From: Clostridiales bacterium UBA2432
GTDB taxonomy: Bacteria; Bacillota; Clostridia; Lachnospirales; Vallitaleaceae
Length of the DNA stretch: 36,894 bases
Direction: 5' to 3'
Assembly: GCA_002342805.1 (NCBI GenBank)
Contig: DDQW01000001.1
Span: 1 to 36,894 of the forward strand
In this document: positions 8,451-16,066 of the stretch, in pieces
Layout of the letters: the number at the start of each line of letters is the position of its first letter
How positions within the stretch are numbered: position 1 is the first letter of the stretch
Program-made: the position numbers and the translations under genes
The notes under the pieces: generated by a model
The model's input: only the letters and a program-made list of their open reading frames with translations
What the model was told of the DNA's origin: nothing
Database searches by the model: none

Positions 8451-8625
8451 TGTTATAGATAATAGTGTGATAAAAAAATAACGAGAAAAGTATTGCAATT
8501 CATTCGATGATGTGTTATTATATCCCTATATTCACCAAATACTAAGAATAATAACCAAAAAATGGCGACTAAATTAGTGAAATAGCTTGATAAGTTGATT
8601 TGCTAATTAAAAATATTAATTCAAT

Positions 8626-8643
8626 ATGTTAATTAATTAACAA
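8626..8643 (+). promoter_or_regulatory. Probable Rex operator in front of adhE
   Basis: ATGTTAATTAATTAACAA contains a perfect 16-base palindrome (8627-8642). It differs from the clostridial Rex pattern TTGTTAANNNNTTAACAA only at the first base. It lies immediately before the adhE ribosome binding site, where bound repressor would block transcription. Rex responds to NADH/NAD+ and controls adhE-type genes in several clostridia. Confidence 0.72.
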
Positions 8644-8658
8644 GAAAGAGGTGCAAGA

Positions 8659-11262
8659 ATGACGACGGTTAAAGATATGGAAACTTTATTAAAGCGCATA
8701 CAAGAAATAAAAGAGGCACAAGTGGAATTTTCATCATACTCACAAGAGCGAGTTGATGAGATTTTTAGACAAGCGGCGATGGCTGCAAACAATGCAAGAA
8801 TTAAATTGGCAAAAATGGCAGTCGAAGAGACAGGTATGGGAATAGTTGAAGACAAAGTAATTAAAAACCATTTTGCATCTGAGTATATATACAATCAATA
8901 CAAAGACGAAAAAACATGTGGGATTATCGAAAAAGATGAAGCTTTTGGAATTACAAAAGTAGCGGAACCCATTGGAATTATTGCTGCGATTGTACCGACA
9001 ACGAATCCGACATCAACAGCTATATTTAAAGCATTAATTGCATTAAAAACGCGTAACGGTATTATCTTTTCCCCACATCCACGTGCGAAAAAATGTACTA
9101 TTGAAGCTGCAAAGATTGTATTAGAAGCGGCAGTTAAAGCAGGTGCTCCTAAGGGAATCATTGGTTGGATTGATCAACCAAGTGTTGAGCTTTCCGGTGC
9201 TGTTATGCAAGCCTGTGACCTTATATTAGCGACAGGTGGTCCTGGTATGGTAAAAGCAGCTTATTCCTCTGGAAAACCGGCTATTGGAGTTGGTGCAGGT
9301 AATACACCCGCAATTATTGATGAAACAGCACATATTAAAATGGCGGTAAGTTCAATTTTGTTATCAAAAAGTTTTGATAATGGTGTCATATGTGCCTCTG
9401 AACAATCTGTTATTGTATTAAAAGAGGTATATAATGAAGTGAAACAAGAATTTGCTGAGCGTGGCGCATACCTTTTAAATAAAAAAGAAGTGGATGCAAT
9501 GCGTAAAGTTATTTTAAAAGACGGTAAGTTAAATGCAGAAATTGTTGGACAACCGGCTGTGAAAATCGCTGCGATGGCAGGAATTAAAGTTGACGAAGAG
9601 ACGAAAGTTCTTATTGGTGAGGTAACATCTGTTGAGCTTGAAGAGCCATTCTCACATGAAAAATTGTCACCTGTATTGGCTTTATATAAAGCAGATAGCT
9701 TTGAAGCGGCATTAACAAAAGCGGCAAGACTTGTTGAGCTAGGTGGACTAGGACATACATCGGTTTTATATACAGACCAAAGCACACAAAAAGATCGGAT
9801 TGAACAGTTTGGGGCAAAAATGAAAACAGGACGTACAATGATTAATATGCCGTCCTCTCAAGGTGCTATCGGAGATTTGTATAACTTTAAATTAGCTCCG
9901 TCATTGACACTAGGATGCGGATCTTGGGGTGGAAACTCTATCTCAGAAAACGTTGGAGTAAAACATTTGATGAATGTAAAGAGTGTGGCAGAAAGGCGAG
10001 AAAATATGTTGTGGTATCGAATTCCTAATCGTGTGTATTTTAAATCCGGATGTTTGGATATAGCATTAGATGAGTTACAAGATCTAGGGAAGAAAAAAGC
10101 ATTTATTGTAACGGATAAAGTCCTTTATGATTTAGGATATGCAGAAAAAGTGACGGATAAACTGGATAGTATAGGAATTGATACCAAAGTCTTTTTTGAT
10201 GTTCAACCGGATCCTACCTTAGCAACAGCTAGAAAAGGTGCTAAAGAGATGCAAAGTTTTCAACCGGATGTTATTATTGCACTGGGTGGTGGTTCACCAA
10301 TGGATGCTGCAAAGATAATGTGGGTTATGTATGAGCATCCGGAAGTGCGGTTCGAAGACTTAGCGATGCGATTTATGGACATTCGAAAACGTGTATTTAG
10401 TTTTCCGACATTGGGACAAAAGGCAATGATGGTTGCGGTTCCTACATCAGCAGGAACAGGTTCAGAAGTGACACCTTTTGCCGTCATTACAGATGAGACA
10501 ACAGATGTCAAGTATCCGCTCGCGGACTATGAATTAACACCGGACATGGCTATAATAGATGCGGAATTGATGATGAATATGCCTAAAGGTTTAACAGCTG
10601 CATCGGGGATTGATGCTTTAACACATGCATTAGAAGCTTATGTTTCTGTATTAGCTTCAGAATATACAAACGGCCAAGCATTAGAAGCGATACGCTTAAT
10701 CTTTAAGTATTTGCCGGATGCATATAATGAAGGGACAACAAATATTAAAGCCCGTGAAAAAATGGCCCATGCATCAACGATGGCTGGTATGGCCTTTGCC
10801 AATGCTTTTTTAGGTGTATGTCATTCAATGGCACACAAGTTAGGTTCAACACATCATATAGCCCATGGGGTAGCGAATGGATTGCTAATTAATGAAGTTA
10901 TACGTTTTAATGCAGTGGATAATCCAAGAAAGCAAGCAGCCTTCCCACAATATAAATATCCAAATGCAAAATGGAGATATGCGCGTATTGCTGACTACTT
11001 GCAGCTAGGTGGTAAAACCGAAGAAGAAAAAGTTGAAAACTTAATCAAAGCCATTGATGCTTTAAAAGAAAAAGTAGGCATTCCAAAAACAATCAAAGAA
11101 ACCGGAGTTTCTCCAAAAAAATTCTATGCTACATTAGATGAAATGAGTGAAAATGCCTTTGATGATCAATGTACAGGCGCCAATCCAAGATATCCCTTAA
11201 TAAGTGAAATCAAAGATATGTATATTCGAGTTTTTGAAGGAAATGAAGAAGTGAGTAAATAG
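8659..11262 (+). CDS. adhE: Bifunctional aldehyde/alcohol dehydrogenase AdhE
   Basis: Reduces acetyl-CoA to acetaldehyde and then ethanol with NADH, the main electron sink of many fermenters; the family forms filaments (spirosomes). The N-terminal CoA-acylating aldehyde dehydrogenase domain (about 1-440) has the nucleophile C245 in GVICASEQS. A linker leads to the iron-dependent alcohol dehydrogenase domain (about 450-867) with GGGSPMDAAK and predicted iron ligands D652, H656, H722 and H736, each one position from the E. coli AdhE residues. At 867 residues it is full length. AAAGAGGTG (8645-8653) precedes the ATG, overlapped upstream by a Rex-type palindrome, so redox control is likely. A terminator follows at 11271, so it is monocistronic. 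Confidence 0.97.
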   Translation: MTTVKDMETLLKRIQEIKEAQVEFSSYSQERVDEIFRQAAMAANNARIKLAKMAVEETGMGIVEDKVIKNHFASEYIYNQYKDEKTCGIIEKDEAFGITKVAEPIGIIAAIVPTTNPTSTAIFKALIALKTRNGIIFSPHPRAKKCTIEAAKIVLEAAVKAGAPKGIIGWIDQPSVELSGAVMQACDLILATGGPGMVKAAYSSGKPAIGVGAGNTPAIIDETAHIKMAVSSILLSKSFDNGVICASEQSVIVLKEVYNEVKQEFAERGAYLLNKKEVDAMRKVILKDGKLNAEIVGQPAVKIAAMAGIKVDEETKVLIGEVTSVELEEPFSHEKLSPVLALYKADSFEAALTKAARLVELGGLGHTSVLYTDQSTQKDRIEQFGAKMKTGRTMINMPSSQGAIGDLYNFKLAPSLTLGCGSWGGNSISENVGVKHLMNVKSVAERRENMLWYRIPNRVYFKSGCLDIALDELQDLGKKKAFIVTDKVLYDLGYAEKVTDKLDSIGIDTKVFFDVQPDPTLATARKGAKEMQSFQPDVIIALGGGSPMDAAKIMWVMYEHPEVRFEDLAMRFMDIRKRVFSFPTLGQKAMMVAVPTSAGTGSEVTPFAVITDETTDVKYPLADYELTPDMAIIDAELMMNMPKGLTAASGIDALTHALEAYVSVLASEYTNGQALEAIRLIFKYLPDAYNEGTTNIKAREKMAHASTMAGMAFANAFLGVCHSMAHKLGSTHHIAHGVANGLLINEVIRFNAVDNPRKQAAFPQYKYPNAKWRYARIADYLQLGGKTEEEKVENLIKAIDALKEKVGIPKTIKETGVSPKKFYATLDEMSENAFDDQCTGANPRYPLISEIKDMYIRVFEGNEEVSK

Positions 11263-11269
11263 AAACAAA

Positions 11270-11318
11270 GAAAAAGACGGTTAATGCCTCGAATTTGAGG
11301 TTTTAGCCGTCTTTTTTT
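11270..11318 (+). terminator. Rho-independent terminator after adhE
   Basis: AAAAAGACGG (11271-11280) pairs with CCGTCTTTTT (11307-11316), with an inner CCTC/GAGG hairpin, ending in a run of seven T. Confidence 0.9.
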
Positions 11319-11513
11319 GGTGTGTTTATTTGAAAAATGATGATTTTTATGAAATTTTAATAAATTAAATGTGCATATCTGAAATTGAAAATGAGAAAAG
11401 ATATCATTTAATGTGCAAAATGCACAAAAATAACACGGTAACAATAGTGAAAAAAGTAAAAATACCATAAAAAATGACAAAAACGGATAAATGCATCAAC
11501 ACTATTACCATAT
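11319..11513 (+). other. Non-coding gap upstream of the mpsC-like promoter
   Basis: No credible gene is seen. It is very AT-rich. It holds a short inverted repeat TGTGC/GCACA (11412-11426) and an imperfect inverted repeat of 11437-11449 with 11500-11509, ending just before the -35 at 11514. Either could be a regulator site, but nothing identifies the factor. Confidence 0.5.
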
Positions 11514-11542
11514 TTGACTTTAAGATTTTGGAGGCATATAAT
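11514..11542 (+). promoter_or_regulatory. Strong promoter of the DUF2294-antiporter operon
   Basis: TTGACT (11514-11519) and consensus TATAAT (11537-11542) are exactly 17 bases apart. The predicted start near 11549 gives a leader of about 125 bases before the first gene. Confidence 0.82.
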
Positions 11543-11601
11543 AGTGAGTGGAAATCAAATCGTTGGTAAATAAAATTGAGTGCAAAAGCAAGCAAAGTTG
11601 T

Positions 11602-11650
11602 GGACCGAATATGATAGCTAGATTTAGTGTGTTCATATTGGTCTTTTTTT
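11602..11650 (+). terminator. Premature terminator in the leader of the DUF2294-antiporter operon
   Basis: GACC-AATATGA (11603-11614, with a bulged G at 11607) pairs with TCATATTGGTC (11633-11643), followed by seven T (11644-11650). It lies between the strong promoter at 11514 and the gene starting at 11676, where a simple end-of-gene terminator has no reason to be. The arrangement fits transcription attenuation or a small terminated RNA of about 100 bases. I did not recognise a known riboswitch consensus in 11549-11601. Confidence 0.75.
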
Positions 11651-11675
11651 GTGCACGAATATTATGGAGGCTGTT

Positions 11676-12026
11676 ATGGAAAAAGGACAAATGGAAGCGC
11701 ATATTAGTTCAAGTATGATCACGTTTCAACGAAAACAATTGGGTCGAGGTGCAGAATCTGCAAAAACCTACATTATTGATGATATGATTATTATTCGATT
11801 AAAAGGCGTATTAACTGCGGCGGAAAAAGAATTAGCAAGAGAAGAAAAAGGTAAAGCCTTGGTTAAGGAAATGCGATACCAATTGGAGGAAATCATTCGA
11901 CCAAAATTGGAAGAGATGATTGAAGAAATCACAGGATGTAAAGTTATATCCATTCATAATGATATCAGTACAAAAACCGGAGAACGTATGGATGTCATCA
12001 TTCTAGAAAAATCACTTATTTTTTAA
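11676..12026 (+). CDS. DUF2294 / MpsC-like protein
   Basis: A 116-residue soluble protein of the DUF2294 family, also named for MpsC of the staphylococcal Mps cation-translocating system. Typical motifs are LGRGAESAKTYIIDDMIIIRLKGVLTAAEK in the first half (given here only as a landmark around residues 25-50), then EEITGCKVISIHNDISTKTGER. The protein has no membrane segment and its reaction is not established. GGAGG (11666-11670) five bases before the ATG at 11676 fixes the start; in-frame starts at 11649 and 11664 lie in the terminator tail or overlap the site. It precedes a sodium/proton antiporter by 28 bases, which fits a role in cation or membrane-potential homeostasis. Expression should depend on readthrough of the leader terminator. 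Confidence 0.8.
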   Translation: MEKGQMEAHISSSMITFQRKQLGRGAESAKTYIIDDMIIIRLKGVLTAAEKELAREEKGKALVKEMRYQLEEIIRPKLEEMIEEITGCKVISIHNDISTKTGERMDVIILEKSLIF

Positions 12027-12054
12027 AAAAAACATTAATATTTGGAGGCTGACC

Positions 12055-13254
12055 ATGTTATCGTATGACTTTTTCTTAGACTTAGCAATTATATTGTTAA
12101 GTACAAAACTTTTTGGACTTTTAACAAGAAGGGTTCAAATGCCACAGGTTGTTGGCGCACTTTTGGCAGGGGTGATTTTGGGACCGACTTTTTTAAATAT
12201 TTTAGAAGAAACAGAATTTATTAACAAAATGGCGGAGCTTGGTGTTATTTTACTTATGTTCACAGCAGGTATGGAAACCGATGTGAAGGAACTTAAGCGA
12301 ACTGGAAAAGCATCATTCATTATTGCGGCCTTCGGCGTAGGCGTTCCTCTAATTGGTGGATTCTTAGCGGCTGCATTATTCGCCGGAGATTTTGCAGAGA
12401 TGTCAAAAATTGACCTATTACAAAATATCTTTATTGGGGTTATCTTGACAGCGACATCGGTAAGTATAACAGTAGAGACACTTCGCGAGATGGGAAAATT
12501 AAAATCAAAATCAGGAACAGCAATTTTAGGAGCAGCAGTTATTGACGATATTCTTGGTATTATTATTTTGACTTTTGTCATTAGTTTTAGGGATAGTTCT
12601 GTCAGTATATTGAGTATTATTATGCGTATTTCACTATTCTTTGTTTTTGCAGCAGTATGTGCGGTTGTATTTTACAAAGGATTTAAATACATGACTAGAA
12701 AATACGGCCGTAAACGTCGTATACCAATCTATAGCTTTATTCTATGTTTAATATTAGCTTATGTCGCAGAAGAATACTTTGGAATTGCCGATATCACAGG
12801 TGCATATTTGGCAGGTGTAATCATCAGTAATTTAAAAAGTAATGAATACGTTGCAGAAAAAGTGGAAATCACTTCATATATGCTTTTTTCACCAATTTTC
12901 TTTGCCAGTATAGGAATTAAAACGTCAATTCATTCAATGAGCTGGAATATTGTATTTTTCTCCTTACTACTAATAGCTGTTGCAATATTAACCAAAGTCA
13001 TTGGTTGTGGTATTGGTGCACGCTTAACCGGATTTACCAAAAACGAATCCTTAAAAATAGGCATTGGTATGGTTTCACGTGGTGAAGTGGCTTTGATTGT
13101 TGCCAATAAAGGGGCTGCAGTGGGGTTGATACGAGAAGAACATTTTGCGCCTGTCATTATTGTTGTTTTAGTAACAACACTAATTACACCCATTCTATTG
13201 AAAATTGTATATAAGGAAAAGCGTGAAAAGATACATGGTGTCACGGCGCATTGA
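12055..13254 (+). CDS. CPA2-family Na+/H+ antiporter (NapA-like)
   Basis: A membrane exchanger of 399 residues with about 11-13 hydrophobic segments. The hallmark pair of aspartates in GAAVIDDILG (D164, D165) marks electrogenic NapA/NhaA-type transporters. The preceding TATSVSITVETLREMGKL matches the unwound-helix region, and SRGEVALIVANKG near residue 342 is also conserved. There is no C-terminal TrkA_N/RCK domain, so it is a short form unlike KefB/KefC. GGAGG (12044-12048) precedes the ATG. Co-transcription with the DUF2294 gene suggests the two act together. Substrate (Na+ or K+) is inferred from the aspartate pair only. Confidence 0.88.
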   Translation: MLSYDFFLDLAIILLSTKLFGLLTRRVQMPQVVGALLAGVILGPTFLNILEETEFINKMAELGVILLMFTAGMETDVKELKRTGKASFIIAAFGVGVPLIGGFLAAALFAGDFAEMSKIDLLQNIFIGVILTATSVSITVETLREMGKLKSKSGTAILGAAVIDDILGIIILTFVISFRDSSVSILSIIMRISLFFVFAAVCAVVFYKGFKYMTRKYGRKRRIPIYSFILCLILAYVAEEYFGIADITGAYLAGVIISNLKSNEYVAEKVEITSYMLFSPIFFASIGIKTSIHSMSWNIVFFSLLLIAVAILTKVIGCGIGARLTGFTKNESLKIGIGMVSRGEVALIVANKGAAVGLIREEHFAPVIIVVLVTTLITPILLKIVYKEKREKIHGVTAH

Positions 13255-13282
13255 GCTTATCATTGAAACTCTATTGATGCAA

Positions 13283-13311
13283 TTGATTAAATTGTCATAA
13301 TGTGGTATATT
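13283..13311 (+). promoter_or_regulatory. Promoter for aconitase
   Basis: TTGATT (13283-13288) and TATATT (13306-13311) with 17-base spacing, about 37 bases before acnA. Confidence 0.65.
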
Positions 13312-13347
13312 TTACTATGACTAATCATGCTATAAGGAGGTAAGAAA

Positions 13348-16050
13348 ATGATCGATTTTAAGAAAAAAGACATAATGGATACATTTGATTTCAAAGGGAA
13401 AACGTATCAATATGTTAACTTAAATAAGCTTCAAGAACTTACAGGTGTTAATTTGGAGCGTTTGCCAAAGACCATAAAAATTTTATTGGAAAATGCAATT
13501 CGAAATTATGACGGGAATCTCATTACGAGTGAACATATTAATCAATTATTGTATTGGGGAGAAACAGAAGAAGTCAAAGAAGTTGGCTTTATCCCATCAC
13601 GAATTGTATTACAAGATTTTACAGGTGTTCCCGCTGTTGTTGACTTAGCAGCTATGCGTAATGCGGTAGCTAGAATGGGAAAAGACCCAAGTGTTATTAA
13701 CCCATTAGTCCCTGTTGATCTAGTTATAGATCACTCAGTTATGGTAGATGCTTACGGTACAGGTGATTCATTAAGATTTAATGTTGAAAAAGAATTTGAA
13801 CGTAATCATGAACGCTATCGATTTTTAAAGTGGGCTCAAAATTCTTTTGAAAATTTCAGAGCAGTACCACCGTCAACCGGTATTATTCACCAAGTGAACT
13901 TGGAATATCTTGCAACCGTTGTGGCAGAGCGAGAGACGGAAGATGGAACAATGTTAATTCCGGACACATTGGTAGGAACAGATTCCCATACAACGATGAT
14001 TAACGGCATCGGCGTATTAGGTTGGGGTGTTGGTGGTATAGAAGCTGAAGCGGGAATGCTTGGACAACCGCTTTATTTTGTGACGCCTGAAGTTGTAGGT
14101 GTTCATATGAAAGGACAGCTTCAAGAAGGAGTTACAGCAACAGACCTTGCCCTTCGCGTAACGGAACTTCTGCGCCAAAACAATGTTGTCGGTAAATTCG
14201 TTGAATATTTCGGACCCGGAGTACAATCATTAACATTGCCGGACCGTGCAACAGTTTCAAACATGTCACCGGAATACGGTGCAACTATGGGATATTTTGC
14301 CGCAGATGAGGAAACATTAGAATATATGGCAATGACCGGGCGAGAAGAAGAAAAAATTGATTTAGTACGGGAATATTTATCACGACAGAATTTATTTGGA
14401 ATTGATATAGAGACCAAAGTTGAATATAGTCAAGTCATTGAGCTCGACTTAACGACCTTAACAGCAAGCTTGGCCGGACCTAAACGTCCACAAGACCGAG
14501 TGGCTTTAGATGATCTGAAAAAAGAATTCAGAGAAGTCGCAACAAAAGCGGTTGAAGATGGTGGATATGGGATTGATAAAACCGATTTGGATAAAACTGT
14601 ATTGCTTGACGGTTGGAAAGATCAAGATGGACAACCATCGGAACTTCGAACCGGAGACGTCGTTATAGCTGCAATTACAAGCTGTACCAATACATCAAAT
14701 CCATCAGTTATGATCGGAGCGGGAATCATTGCTAAAAAAGCAGTTGAAGCAGGACTCACGGTACCAAACTATGTGAAAACAAGTTTAACACCGGGATCTT
14801 TAGTGGTGACGGACTACTTAAAAAAAGCCGACGTCTTAGAAAGTCTAGAGAAACTAGGCTTTAATGTGGCCGGTTATGGATGCGCGACGTGTATCGGAAA
14901 TAGTGGACCCCTAGATGCACCGGTTAGAAATGCAATTATCGATAATGATATGTTAGTTGGTTCAGTACTTAGTGGTAACCGTAACTTTGAAGGACGTATT
15001 CACCAGCATGTGAAGGCCAATTATTTAGCGTCACCAATGTTAGTTGTTGCCTATGCCCTTGCAGGAACATTAGACATCGACTTTAAAACAGAATCCATTG
15101 GTAAGGACAAAGAAGGAAAAGAGGTTTTCCTCAAAGACTTATGGCCATCCAATAGTGAATTAAAAGAAGCAGTAAAAGAAGCGGTGTCACATGAGATGTT
15201 TATTGAAGAGTATAAAGGAATCTATGAAGCCAATAATCAATGGAATATGATTGAAGCGCCAACGGGTATGCTTTATGAGTGGGAAGAAGATTCTACATAT
15301 ATTCGTGAACCGGATTTCTTTAAAAACCTTGAGAAAAAAGAGGTTATTGAAGATATAACCAATGCAAAAGTTCTCTTGTCCTTAGGAGATTCAATTACAA
15401 CAGACCATATTTCTCCGGCAGGTAGTATTAGCAAGAACTCACCGGCAGGAATCTACTTAGCAAGTATGGGAGTAGATCGTTTAGACTTTAATTCCTATGG
15501 ATCACGACGTGGAAATCACGAAGTTATGATGCGAGGAACATTTGCAAATATACGAATTCGTAATCGATTAGCCGATGGTGTTGAAGGTGGATATACAACC
15601 ATGGAAGAAAATGGTGAAGTTATGTCCGTCTTTGATGCAGCAATGCAATACCAATCCATAAACATTCCATTGATTGTTTTAGCCGGTAAAGAATACGGAA
15701 CCGGAAGTTCAAGAGATTGGGCGGCGAAAGGAACGAATCTTTTAGGTATTAAGGCGGTCATTGCAGAAAGTTATGAGCGTATTCATCGAAGTAACTTGGT
15801 GGGAATGGGTGTTTTACCACTACAATTTTTACCGGGTGAATCAAGTGAAGCACTTGGATTGACAGGGCGAGAAACCTATCGAATTGAAGGACTAGCAGGC
15901 TCGAAGCCAATGGATAAAGTCAAAGTCGTTGCTGAAAGTGCTGACGGTAAGGTTAAAGTATTCGAGGTACGTATTCGACTTGACAGTGCTGTTGACATCG
16001 ACTATTACTTGAATCAAGGAATTCTTCAAAAAGTACTTTTAGAAATATAA
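13348..16050 (+). CDS. acnA: Aconitate hydratase A
   Basis: Interconverts citrate and isocitrate with a [4Fe-4S] cluster. The 900-residue product belongs to the AcnA/IRP1 type. Cluster ligands are C446 in AITSCTNTSNP and C512 and C515 in YGCATCIGNSG. The C-terminal swivel domain carries the active-site GTGSSRDWAAKG. AAGGAGG (13334-13340) lies seven bases before the ATG. Members of this type can also bind mRNA when the cluster is lost, but nothing here tests that. It has its own promoter and no terminator behind it; a chemoreceptor begins 16 bases after its stop. It probably supplies 2-oxoglutarate precursors in an anaerobe, since no other TCA genes are in the window. Confidence 0.96.
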   Translation: MIDFKKKDIMDTFDFKGKTYQYVNLNKLQELTGVNLERLPKTIKILLENAIRNYDGNLITSEHINQLLYWGETEEVKEVGFIPSRIVLQDFTGVPAVVDLAAMRNAVARMGKDPSVINPLVPVDLVIDHSVMVDAYGTGDSLRFNVEKEFERNHERYRFLKWAQNSFENFRAVPPSTGIIHQVNLEYLATVVAERETEDGTMLIPDTLVGTDSHTTMINGIGVLGWGVGGIEAEAGMLGQPLYFVTPEVVGVHMKGQLQEGVTATDLALRVTELLRQNNVVGKFVEYFGPGVQSLTLPDRATVSNMSPEYGATMGYFAADEETLEYMAMTGREEEKIDLVREYLSRQNLFGIDIETKVEYSQVIELDLTTLTASLAGPKRPQDRVALDDLKKEFREVATKAVEDGGYGIDKTDLDKTVLLDGWKDQDGQPSELRTGDVVIAAITSCTNTSNPSVMIGAGIIAKKAVEAGLTVPNYVKTSLTPGSLVVTDYLKKADVLESLEKLGFNVAGYGCATCIGNSGPLDAPVRNAIIDNDMLVGSVLSGNRNFEGRIHQHVKANYLASPMLVVAYALAGTLDIDFKTESIGKDKEGKEVFLKDLWPSNSELKEAVKEAVSHEMFIEEYKGIYEANNQWNMIEAPTGMLYEWEEDSTYIREPDFFKNLEKKEVIEDITNAKVLLSLGDSITTDHISPAGSISKNSPAGIYLASMGVDRLDFNSYGSRRGNHEVMMRGTFANIRIRNRLADGVEGGYTTMEENGEVMSVFDAAMQYQSINIPLIVLAGKEYGTGSSRDWAAKGTNLLGIKAVIAESYERIHRSNLVGMGVLPLQFLPGESSEALGLTGRETYRIEGLAGSKPMDKVKVVAESADGKVKVFEVRIRLDSAVDIDYYLNQGILQKVLLEI

Positions 16051-16066
16051 TATATACGGAGGACTT

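Noticed and set aside
8364..8498. N-terminal membrane helix on the PAS/degenerate-GGDEF protein
   Set aside because: The stretch lies over a 17-spaced promoter and upstream of a strong Shine-Dalgarno at the ATG at 8363, so it is probably untranslated.
9261..9785. 174-residue minus-strand frame inside adhE
   Set aside because: It is a shadow of the adhE codon pattern with low-complexity Ser/Ala composition and no start signal.
11549..11601. Known riboswitch class in the antiporter leader
   Set aside because: I compared it by eye with c-di-GMP-I, fluoride, guanidine-II and T-box patterns and saw no match; only a covariance search could exclude weak members.
12135..12581. 148-residue minus-strand frame inside the antiporter gene
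   Set aside because: It is opposite a clear membrane transporter with intact family motifs; its own translation resembles nothing known.
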